In this document: piece by piece, positions 52,839 to 64,000 of the stretch | Numbering within the stretch: the first letter of the stretch is position 1 | How the letters are laid out: every line of letters starts with the position of its first letter | Origin: Hyperoplus lanceolatus | Taxonomy: Eukaryota; Chordata; Actinopteri; Uranoscopiformes; Ammodytidae | NCBI GenBank assembly: GCA_026929865.2 | Contig: CM049395.1 | Location: forward strand, 31,361,501 to 31,425,500 | Direction of reading: 5' to 3' | DNA: 64,000 nt | Made by a program: the position numbers and the translations under genes | The notes under the pieces: model-generated | What the model was told of the DNA's origin: nothing | The model's database searches: none | What the model saw: only the letters and a program-made list of their open reading frames with translations

Positions 52839-55800
52839 TTAAGTCTTCCTCTTCTTGACTGTGGGCCGGTCAAATACGTCCCTCACGCCTGCCGCCTTCT
52901 GCTTGAAGAACTTGCTGTTCTGTGCGCTCTCCTGGGCCCAGGCAGAGTCGAACGACGTGGTGTCCTGGTCCACCAGATGGGTGTACTTGGTGCGTCCAGA
53001 CCGCCCAAAGTTTTTGACCTTATGGAGGGAAAACAAAATCACAGCAGGTCAAATCAAAAAGGTGACTTACTGTTACTGAACACTAAAATGTAGAAAATAC
53101 AAAAAGGTGCATCCATTTACTTGGGTTGAAATATAGCTTCAATGAAACAAAACAAGTTTAAAACTAAATTTGATGTAAACAAACACTAATGTAAAATCAA
53201 AAGCTTCAGGTTAATGGCAAGGGTCATGGTGTTTTGACATGCTTATGCACATTTGTATGACAGTTTTAGGGCCACCTTCAGGAGGGAAAAAATCTGAAGA
53301 CTTCCACAATATTAAGATTTTGCTACGATAACAAAATGGCACTGTTGGTGTAATACTGATGAAATAGGTTTTAAAGCAGCTTACCTGCATGACTTTGGGT
53401 AGGATGGTTTTGTTAAAGTGATCTTCCAGAGTAGGAGCACTGAAATCTCTCTTGTACACGTCGTCATCCTCCTCCTGGAACAGAATCATGTTTAAAGTTA
53501 GTGACCAGCCAGCTGCTCTGGTGTAAGCAACTATAACATTACATCAAACAAAACCTTATAAGCTCCTTGGTTAAGAAAATATTTTTTGACCAAGATATCT
53601 ACTGAATGGAAGCCATTCTTGGCTGTCAACTGCCAAGAATGGCTTCCATTCACTCTGACTTGAATGCATCTCTTTGATAAGCCAATATTGGCAATGCTAC
53701 AGTATCAGGCCGACTCGACAACAATCTGAATAAAAATAAATACAGATTTAATCTTAAAAAAAAAAAAAAAAAAAAAAATCACATTCAGCATTGTGATTAG
53801 AAATGTATTTTAAAAAGGGAATCAAAGATAGGAAGCCGTATTAGAACATAAACTTGGTATACAATAAGAAAAAAATAAGGGATCCGCAATATTGGAAAAT
53901 TATAAATACCAATGAACGCTCTTGCATCAAAGTGTCAGAAATGGTGTAGTCATGAGAACAAAAGCTATACACAGACAGAATTCCCTTGTGTGCCGACTCA
54001 CCATGAAGAAGGCTCCTCTGTGGTAGTACTTTTGGAGGAACTTGTATTTGCCTTTGGAGGCTTTGTTGGTGATGACTTTGCCGCTGTTGCGCAGCTCGGC
54101 CCTGCGCTCCTCCTCCGTCAGATTGTGGAATCTTTCAATTTCAGCCTTCTCCTTCTCCATGCTGGGGAAAAACACCATCGATAGCATTTAGTACAAAAAC
54201 AAAAGACAGCACTGTGCTCACTGGAAGGTAGCTAATAGTTAATTTCATGATTAAGTGAAGTCACTTCAAGGAGACAAATCTTTACTCACGTTTCTCTGAG
54301 CTCTCTGTCCCTCTTGATGCGTTTGAGCTCTCGGACCTTCCAGGCTTCGTACTCTTCCTCCTCATTCTCTCCATCCGTGTCCAGACCGTCCAGAGCAGCC
54401 AGCGTGCGTCTGTTCTCCTCAAACTCTTTCTTAGCTTCCTCCTCCACTATCTTCAGCGTGTAGCGCCGTCTCTCCTCTACCTGCTTCTTGGCCTCGGCCT
54501 CCAGCTCCCGTTGCTTCAGTTCCTCTGCTTCACGCTCTGCCACCGTCACTCTGTCCTTCCTATGGGGCGAACAGAGATAGATAGAGATTAAGCCTCCTAT
54601 GAAGTGGAAAATGAATTGGTCAATAGTCAGTCCAATAGACCAACCTCCAGAGCAGTGTATGTAAACAGACTTTGTAAGATACGAGGGAATCACAACCTCA
54701 AAAGTTACGATACCTAATGTTATCTTACCAGTTGAAAACATTTATTTCCCTTACATACAATTAGGTTCATAATGTTTAAGTGGAGCTGCTAACAAATGAA
54801 CATAGCTTAATCTAAGGGGGTAACAGCTTGCTACGCTACTGTTAAGAGGTCATCGTTTTTTTGTATTCAAATGTAGAAAAACTATGCATAACCACTGTGT
54901 TAAATTTGTTTTTCCCGCAAGACTGTTCGAGAAAATAGGGAATTCCCAGATGAAACATGATTGAAGGTGTTAAACCAAACACCAAACAAAAGTGTGGGGT
55001 ATTTTAATATAATTTATTTAAAAAAATCCTGATTTCCCAGACTACAGTGGAGGGTGTCTCAACATTTTTATGTGTGTTATCTGTTGACACATAACGAGAA
55101 AGTTTCCATAACTTTTTCTGGGCTCTTTGTCTTTAGGATCATTTGCAGCTGTTTCAGTTCATACTTGCGAATGAAGACAGGTTTGAGTCGCGGCTCTGCT
55201 TCGTCCTCGCTGTCCGTGTATTCTTCATATTCAGACTCAGACTCTGACTCCGCCCCCGACTTCCCCTCCTCCTCCACCTCCATCACTTCCATCTCCTCGT
55301 TCTTCCGATCGACGGCTCGCTGCCGCATCATCTGTCGTCTCCTCTCAATTTCCTGCACAGAATCAGAAAGTTCATGTTAGAAACGTTCCTGTTTGGACTG
55401 AGACAAGCACACTACACAACGCTAAATGTTGAGTCAGCGATTCTAAAAAGGATGCTTGTTGTCAAAATCACTTTGTCAAAATCAGTGAATATTTCCTCAC
55501 GATCCGCTACCTGTACGTACAGTGTGTGTGCTGAAAAAAAGAATCAGGTGAAAATACACAGCTTAGGCTCTGTAAACCAGCATGTTGCTAGCTACAGTAG
55601 ACCCCATTTGTTTACATACCAGTTCACAGAGCCTAGGCTTTGTATTAAAACCAGATTTTTCTCAGCGCCCACACAGTACGGACAGCTAGCGCATTGTGAA
55701 GAGACATTCAGGGATTTTTGACGATAAGTGATTTTGACCACAAGCATTCCCCAGAATGGCTGACTTCAACTTTAAGTTCAAATTAAAAAGCACAGTTGCC

Positions 55801-56933
55801 GACCTCATCGTCCACTTCTTCCTCTTCCTCCTCCTCCTCCTCTTCTTCCTCCTCCTCCTCCTCTTCCTCGTCGTCACTACTCTCCTCACGCTCCGGGTGC
55901 CACGTGCCTTCGTCAGAATCCTCGCTGCTCTCGGCGACAACTTCAGGCTCTGCGATGTGTCTGTGTCTCGCAAGCCTGAGGGCAAAGAACGGGGAAGTGA
56001 CGCGGTCAAATTAGCATTTCATTTAACACACACATCACATCAACTTGGATGAGATCTTCAGCGCAGTGCGTTACCTTTCCTCCACGTCCTCGGAGACCCG
56101 GTTGAGCAAACGTTTGAGACGTGGGTCAGACACATCCTCTTCCTCCTGCTCTGCCTCAGCGTCCTCCTTTCCCTTCTTCACAAACTGGAAGTCCTCTTCC
56201 TCCTCGTCAGACGACTCCATAGGAGCGTAGTCAGGACGTTTACCCGACACATACCTCTTCACCTTCACCTTCTCCATGGAGAGCTCACCTGGGACACGGA
56301 GGTAATAATAAAGAGCTCAGTCAAGCTATATTTTCCTACCAATGATATCTGCAATAACTACGAAAGACATCTTTTATCATGCAAAAATGCCCCCAAAAAT
56401 AGCAGGTTCCAGCTTATCAAATGTGATGATTTTCTGCCCCGGCTCTGGGAAATGTACTCAGCATAACACCTGAAACACTTAAACCCCCTGCAGATAGATA
56501 CAAACCCCAGTAGAAGTTTGATAATATCCACTATTATTTCACCTTTATCAAGTAGTACTGGAAGTTGTATTTATATTAATTAACTTGTTGTTGATAGTAA
56601 ATCATATGACTTATGCAATGGTCTTTCGTGGAGATGTTGTTAAGGTAAGGAAAACCAATATAAAACGTATATGTGACTGTTGAGCATCTCATGCCAAACC
56701 ACGGACATTAATGCAGTGGGATAGCTCCCACTAATGATGCTATGCTCATGCAGTCAGCAAAGTAACTTCCGACAGATTATTATTGTCGTTTGTGTCAACA
56801 GTGAGGTTATGCTAAGCTAGCGGCCTAATTTAGCACGCCGCTACGTCTCACCTTTCTCATTGCGGATCGGAACGGCTCCAGCCGTGGACTGGATCGGAGG
56901 GAGCTTCATGTTGAGCGCTTCGCGACTAGACAT
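52839..56933 (-). CDS. mfap1: Microfibril-associated protein 1, spliceosomal (8 exons)
   Basis: Nuclear protein of the spliceosomal B complex that works with PRPF38A in pre-mRNA splicing; the name reflects an older matrix assignment. Exons in gene order: 56933-56852, 56288-56075, 55975-55804, 55352-55165, 54559-54290, 54161-54002, 53474-53385, 53018-52839; 451 residues against about 439 in human. Landmarks: [20 protein letters not shown] near the start; [20 protein letters not shown]; acidic, Glu/Asp-rich segments 45-190 with a run of 18 Glu near 135-152; [19 protein letters not shown]; long charged helices; [35 protein letters not shown]; and the basic tail VKKRKT. All splice phases agree. 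Intron 3 is mostly a MITE. Confidence 0.97.
53603..53652. repeat. Perfect 21-bp hairpin in mfap1 intron 6
   Basis: Arms 53603-53623 and 53632-53652 are exact reverse complements (core GAATGGAAGCCATTCTTGGC) with an eight-base loop TGTCAACT. Confidence 0.9.
53756..53778 (+). repeat. Poly-A run
   Basis: About 22 A in a row in mfap1 intron 6. No retroelement body was recognised next to it. Confidence 0.8.
55434..55760. mobile_element. MITE filling most of mfap1 intron 3
   Basis: The inverted ends are GGATGCTTGTTGTCAAAATC on the left and, reading the right end on the minus strand, GGAATGCTTGTGGTCAAAAT. Outside these, CAGCGATTCT and the inverted CAGCCATTCT extend the repeat. An inner inverted pair (TTAGGCTCTGT / ACAGAGCCTAGG) makes it foldback-like. 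Related pieces lie at 17736-17860 and 40967-41095. It fills more than 300 of the intron's 451 bases. Confidence 0.75.
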
Positions 56934-57067
56934 GATGCCTGGTCGACGGTATCAACGGAATAAAGATGAAAATGAGCAGTTTTGCTTTGGAGAAACGGGT
57001 TCGCCTCAACCAAGCGGAAGTTCAACTCACTGAAGAGCGAGCGGACAGGAAGTGGATTTGTCCCTGT

Positions 57068-57631
57068 CCCTGCGTTCCAATCCTTTATAGGTCCATGGTT
57101 CCAATCACTATACAAAAGATTTAGAATGTCCCAATCCTCTTTATTCTTGACATTTCTCGACATAATGGAAAAAAAAACTTTCTCATCTGATTTTTTTTTC
57201 TCCCATGGCCCTAAAACTCTTCTGTACTTTAGTATGTTGTGTAGTACGTTATGTTATGAGCCGCCCAGAGCCCTTAGGTCGTCTGGGACAGGTCTTTTAA
57301 AAGTCCCCAGAGCTAGGACTAAACAGGGAGAGGTGGCATTCAGCGTTTATGCGCCCAATGTCTGGAACGGACTGCCAGAGAGTCTGAGGTCCGCTGAGAC
57401 TCTCAGCTCTTCTAAATCGGGTCTCAAAACGTTCTTGTTTCCCTTTTAACCTGTAATTTAAATGTTGTATTTTTATCCATGTTTTAAATTTGTTCCTTTT
57501 TTTTGTATTCTTTATTTGATTTTAACCCTGTGAAGCACCTTGAGTGGCCCTGTGCCTGAAATGTGCTCTATAAATAAAATTGCCTTGCCTTGCCTAGTAA
57601 AAAGAAAGAGTATGTGATTTGGAACGCAGGG
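57068..57631. mobile_element. MITE with CCCTGCGTTCCAA ends, interrupted by a LINE tail
   Basis: The left end CCCTGCGTTCCAATC (57068) is mirrored by GATTTGGAACGCAGGG ending at 57631. The interior carries CACTATACAAAAGATTTAGA and AATGTCCC words as in the 15227-15460 repeat. A LINE 3' end occupies roughly 57250-57597. It starts 135 bases upstream of the mfap1 start codon. Confidence 0.65.
57250..57597 (+). mobile_element. LINE 3' end (L2/Rex1-like)
   Basis: A frame ending at 57449 reads FSVYAPNVWNGLPESLRSAE and GLKTFLFPF, the C-terminus of CR1/L2/Rex1-type ORF2. It is followed by a 3' UTR with CACCTTGAGTGGCC, CTCTATAAATAAA and a short ATTGCCTTGCC repeat tail. Truncated at the 5' side. Confidence 0.8.
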
Positions 57632-57867
57632 ATTATTCAACACAAAATTATATATAACATTTTACACAACTGACCCACTGCAGTTGACTGGTTACTATTA
57701 ATGTCAGGTAAAAGAGACTTTCTTAATTTATTTGATCCTATGTTGACATTGTTTGGTTATTTTTTGTTAATTTAAATTAATTTTAAATTATTTGTCTTAT
57801 TTGCTTCTTTAATGAAGTGTGGATTTTTTTCTCAAAATTATTTTAATTTTATGGTATTCCATCCCTA

Positions 57868-57871
57868 GATG

Positions 57872-57963
<92 letters not shown>
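57868..57963 (+). repeat. (GATA)n microsatellite
   Basis: About 23 GATA units between mfap1 and hddc3. Confidence 0.97.
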
Positions 57964-57965
<2 letters not shown>

Positions 57966-58181
57966 CAGCACATATAATTTTTCATATAATGTTTCTTCCA
58001 AATTGTCATAAAAACCCTTCTGTAATAAAATAATTGACATCACCAAACTTTCAACCTTGCCTAAAGTTTACCACTAAAACATGAAAAAATAAATTAGGAC
58101 CAGACAAATGATAAGGAATCAGATTTATTCTAATAATTTACAAATGAAACAGTAGTTTGTTTGTATTGTGTTGCCGTGTTG

Positions 58182-60700
<2,519 letters not shown>

Positions 60701-61239
60701 GGTGTAAAACAATAAACATAAAGTATAAGAAAATAAACTGCATCTGCTGTTTTGCTTTGGTATCGTCCCCCTTCAAGAGCTATGTTCAAGAGTAGTAGTC
60801 CATCTGTTTTGTTGTCCGGGGAGAAACAGCTCATGATGGAATTAGATCCGCCTTTTTAGCTACGGAAGCAGGTATCTTCTCATATCGACTAAACACCCAT
60901 TTTTTGCCGATGTTTTGACAGGTATTAGCTCAATATTCCTCATATATCGAACACGATTGTGAATTGTTTCCATATCAATGTCAGCATGTGTACGCTACTC
61001 TCTGTGTGGGAACGTCGCGTAATGTAATGGATGTGTTTTTAGCCATCAAGCTAATTTAGCTGTCAGGGATACCACAGCACAGATTCAATCTCTCCTGTGT
61101 GTTGCGTTGGGTTTATATTATACTATCTATGGTTTAGCCTCTGCGTCATTACATAGTCTGGAGTGGTAAAGTTATATGAGTTATCTTTATGTGTGCAGTG
61201 GGTGAGTGACCGGTGTCCTGTCTCCGTGTGTGGCCCAGG
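60701..61239. promoter_or_regulatory. hddc3/vps33b divergent upstream region
   Basis: 539 bases between the two start codons, which face away from each other; a shared bidirectional promoter is likely. No TATA box is evident. A TGGCCCAG just before the vps33b ATG could be a 5' UTR splice acceptor, so the vps33b transcript may start further upstream. Confidence 0.55.
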
Positions 61240-62438
61240 ATGGCTCACAGTGCCAGGAGAGATTCCCCGGAGCTGCCTGACTTCTCTCTGCTCAAGAGGC
61301 TGGCCAGAGATCAGCTCATCTACCTGCTGGAACAGGTGGGAGCATGTCACAATCGGTCACAATATGGTTATGCTTATATATATGTTATACGGCTGGCTGC
61401 AGCGTGCCTCCTGCTGCAGACGTACCACCAGTAATAACTGGGATGTAAAAAATAAATAAAAATGTTTTATATGTTAGTGCTTTTGTAATAAGCTATTTAT
61501 TAAGTACACGTCAGATTTGCCCCAAATAGAAACACAAGAGATATGAATTACATTGCATGGGCTAAAATCGAATTTCCAAAGCAGCTGTTACATTTCTGAC
61601 CACACCCCATCTGTGATGTCACAACAGTATAACCAGAGCATAACTAGTGAATATCTATATTTGTCAAAAAATCCCATAAAATGACCCAAACCAACAATGA
61701 GTTATAAAGAATTATTGACTGTATATTCAAAGCCTAAACTACCTAAATAAATCAAACTAAATGACAACAGTCTTACAGGTAAGGAGCGATTTAATAATAT
61801 AAATTGTGCAAACTCTTAATGGTAAATGGACTTGTATAGCGCTATATCTCCGTTTATCACAGACTCAAAGCGCTTTACATTGTTTTTTGTACACATTCAC
61901 CCAGTCACACACACATTCATACACCGATAGCAGCAGCTACCACGCAGGGTAGGCTTAGCACTAGGGTGCTAAGCTAACTAAGCTAACTATCGGGAGCAAT
62001 TGGGGGTTCAGTGTCTTGCTCAGGGACACTTCGACATGTGGCGGGGAGACGGGGGATCGAACCTCCGACCCTGCACACCAGAGGCGAACTTCCTACCCAC
62101 TTCGCCTCTGCCGCCCCAAACTCTTGTCCTTCATGTGCTGTGCCTCAGACTTGGTTACGACCAAAAAGTTTGGGTTGGGAACAGTAAAAATATTTTTTTG
62201 GGTGTTTAGTTTTGGATGGATTTGCACATTTGCCCTTTACCCTTTCAACTTCTTTTCTTTGTCACAGCTGCCGGGGAAGAAGGACCTCTTCATTGAGTCA
62301 GACTTGATGAGCCCGCTGGATCGTATTGCCAACGTGTCAACACTAAAGGTGAATCCCATCAGCTATTACACTAATGACTGTTGAGATTGAGAAACTTTTT
62401 AGGACTTTTTAGGAAAAACTAAAACATAGTTTAAAAAC

Positions 62439-62483
<45 letters not shown>

Positions 62484-62587
62484 TCCTTTTTTTCTACAGC
62501 AACATGAAGTCGACAAACTCTACAAAGTGGAATACAAACCTATTGTCAGCCCCTCAGATCAGTGAGCTCTGCACCATAAAACCATTT

Positions 62588-62676
<89 letters not shown>

Positions 62677-63564
62677 ACACACCTTATATGACTGCATTCC
62701 TCTCTCTTAGGCTCTGTTTTCTGATCCGGCCAAGAATAAAAACTGTGAAATGGATATGTGGTAAGTAGTGTTTTATGTTTTTGTGTTATTTTTGAATTAA
62801 TAATAACCTTTTGATACATCTTTTAATAACAGGAATTAAATTATGATACAAGTAATAATACAAAAAATATAATTATGGTAACCCCAAATTAAAAGGCAGT
62901 GTTGCATATTGTAGGTTAAAAAATATATCTATCTACACTTTCAATTTAATTTCGTAAAAGGTGTATATCTATTTCTCAATATGATATAGGAATTTACATG
63001 TTTTACTGTTTTGTTACAAAAACTCAGATATGGTATTTGCACTTTCCACGACACCTAGCTGTACATACATGTAGTGACTTAGTTCTGACATTACTCCTGT
63101 ACTCCTTTAATATTGTAGAAAACTAAATAGTCTCAGATCCATTTAATGCAATATGCTTTCCTGTTCCAGATGTGGCCAATGCAGACAAGGCCGCGGGGAA
63201 ATTCAGAAGATATAAGATCATCTTTACCCCTCAGAAGGTATTTCACATTTTACATTATTGTACACACTCTATTGTGATTTGTGTTGGATCTTGAAATTGA
63301 CCTGCTGACCCTCCTGTCCTCATCCAGTTCTATGCGTGTGAGGCGGTGCTAGAGGAGCAAGGCCTGTTTGGCGGTGAGCGGCCATTTTTTCTTTACTTTC
63401 TGTTTTAGTAGCTATACAAATAAAAGTTGGCTGAAGGAAGGGTTGACCATGTTTTTCGCCTTCACACAGACGTGACCACCGATGAATGGGCGTTCTACCT
63501 TCTTCCACTTGATGATGACATCATCAGTCTGGAGCTTCCTGAATTCTTTAGAGACAACTTCCTG
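61240..63564 (+). CDS. vps33b: VPS33B, late endosomal SM protein (5' part; runs off the window)
   Basis: Sec1/Munc18-family protein that pairs with VIPAS39 (the CHEVI complex) and directs cargo from late endosomes to lysosomes or granules. Exons seen: 61240-61335, 62268-62348, 62500-62561, 62711-62760, 63170-63237, 63328-63373, 63470-63564, giving 166 residues of the roughly 617 in the family. Recognisable text: [79 protein letters not shown] and [14 protein letters not shown]. This is SM domain 1. All phases agree, and the last donor is GTAAAT at 63565. Exon 3 is flanked by complementary TG and CA repeats. Human HDDC3 and VPS33B are also neighbours. Confidence 0.96.
61806..62118 (-). mobile_element. 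tRNA-derived SINE in vps33b intron 1
   Basis: On the minus strand the head carries a B box (GGTTCGATCC) and then GAAGTGTCCCTGAGCAAGAC followed by ACTGAACCCC. The latter is the diverged central block seen in the SINE at 19034-19336. The tail reads CAAAGCGCTTTGAGTC-like words and GCGCTATACAAGTCCATTTA. Confidence 0.75.
62441..62481 (+). repeat. (TG)n tract upstream of vps33b exon 3
   Basis: About 20 TG units followed by a normal pyrimidine tract and TTTCTACAG, then exon 3 at 62500. Confidence 0.97.
62591..62682 (+). repeat. (CA)n tract downstream of vps33b exon 3
   Basis: About 45 CA units with one AT interruption, starting 29 bases after the exon 3 donor and ending 28 bases before exon 4. Confidence 0.97.
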
Positions 63565-63607
63565 GTAAATAACGGGGTCTGAAATACAGTTGAAAGGATT
63601 AGTTTAT

Positions 63608-63705
63608 TATAGGGCCCGACCGATATTGATTTTGGAGTGCTGATGCCGATTATTTTCAGAGAAAAATTACGATTACAATTAAATCGGCCGATAAAAAAAA
63701 AAAAA
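63608..63705 (+). repeat. Left end of a hAT-like dispersed repeat
   Basis: AGGGCCCGACCGATATTGAT, TGCTGATGCCGATTATTTT and AATCGGCCGATAAAA are the typical start of a common fish repeat built from CCGATA words. A possible fragment with CGGCCAAC and GCCGATATC lies near 59320-59365. The right end was not found. Confidence 0.5.
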
Positions 63706-63885
63706 AAAAATCCCCCAAATATATATTGAAAAAATAAATATTTTGAACCCTTAAATATATATATATATCTTTTACTGTTGAAAACATGTACAGGAACTTT
63801 TTTCTCTATTGCAATACGCATTGTCTAAAAAAAATAAAGTGTAACAAATATGTCTGAATTCAGACATTATGCATTTTATCTTACT

Positions 63886-63987
63886 GCACCAACCCTCTGG
63901 AACTCCCTCCCCCCAAACATCAGCATCTCAGACTCAATAAACTCATTCAAAAGTCAACTCAAAACTCACCTCGTTAAGGAAGCATAA
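63886..63987 (+). mobile_element. LINE ORF2 C-terminus at the right edge
   Basis: Frame reads APTLWNSLPPNISISDSIN, then SFKSQLKTHLVKEA and a TAA stop. This is the C-terminal motif of CR1/L2/Rex1-type LINEs. The element continues past the window. Confidence 0.75.
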
Positions 63988-64000
63988 TGACACCTGACTC

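Larger units (their letters stand above)
56934..58181. other. mfap1 upstream region to hddc3 3' end
   Basis: Holds the mfap1 promoter (56934 to about 57067), an interrupted MITE, AT-rich DNA, a GATA microsatellite and the hddc3 3' UTR. The hddc3 polyadenylation signal is TTTATT at 58124-58129 (AATAAA on the minus strand), giving a very short UTR of about 70-80 bases. No other gene is seen. Confidence 0.6.

Noticed and set aside
53603-53652. Calling the hairpin a microRNA gene
   Set aside because: Perfect pairing and a 21-base arm fit a snapback duplication as well; no expression evidence.
55796-56014. Plus-strand poly-serine frame
   Set aside because: It is the antisense reading of the mfap1 poly-glutamate exon.
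56982-57449. 155-codon open frame on the plus strand as a host gene
   Set aside because: Its second half is the C-terminus of a LINE ORF2 and its first half is mfap1 upstream DNA plus a MITE.

Overview
The window is vertebrate nuclear DNA, most likely from a teleost fish. The evidence is six intron-containing genes with vertebrate orthologues, GT-AG introns, very long CA/TG microsatellites, and typical fish repeats (a Tc1 element, hAT-type MITEs, tRNA-derived SINEs and CR1/L2-like LINE tails). No species is claimed.

Layout. 1-3544: upstream DNA with no supported gene and one MITE fragment. 3545-25007 (+): adamtsl5, 13 coding exons, a secreted matrix protein (signal peptide, TSP1, cysteine-rich/spacer, NTR). 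25008-28118: its long 3' UTR and a short gap. 28119-45997 (-): serinc4, 11 coding exons, a multipass membrane protein. 46000-50384: the serinc4/hypk head-to-head spacer. 50385-52217 (+): hypk, four exons, NatA-associated chaperone. 52839-56933 (-): mfap1, eight exons, spliceosomal protein; it converges on hypk. 56934-58181: spacer with a MITE interrupted by a LINE tail, and a GATA microsatellite. 58182-60700 (-): hddc3 (MESH1), four exons. 60701-61239: shared hddc3/vps33b upstream region. 61240-63564 (+) and beyond the right edge: vps33b, first seven coding exons.

Two neighbourhoods match known vertebrate synteny: serinc4-hypk-mfap1 (human 15q15.3) and hddc3-vps33b (human 15q26.1). adamtsl5 is on human 19p13.3. 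The genes do not form one pathway. hypk, mfap1, hddc3 and vps33b are housekeeping genes, while adamtsl5 and serinc4 are large genes loaded with repeats.

The strongest unexplained signals concern repeats and splicing. Long TG tracts (sense strand) sit flush against several 3' splice sites and CA tracts follow several 5' splice sites, and some of these form complementary pairs that could fold the pre-mRNA. A copy of the serinc4 5' leader lies just upstream of serinc4 exon 2 between 56-bp direct repeats. A short Tc1 element carries an in-frame fusion of the two ends of its transposase. I found no CRISPR array, rRNA or tRNA gene, and no retroviral or other virus-like element.
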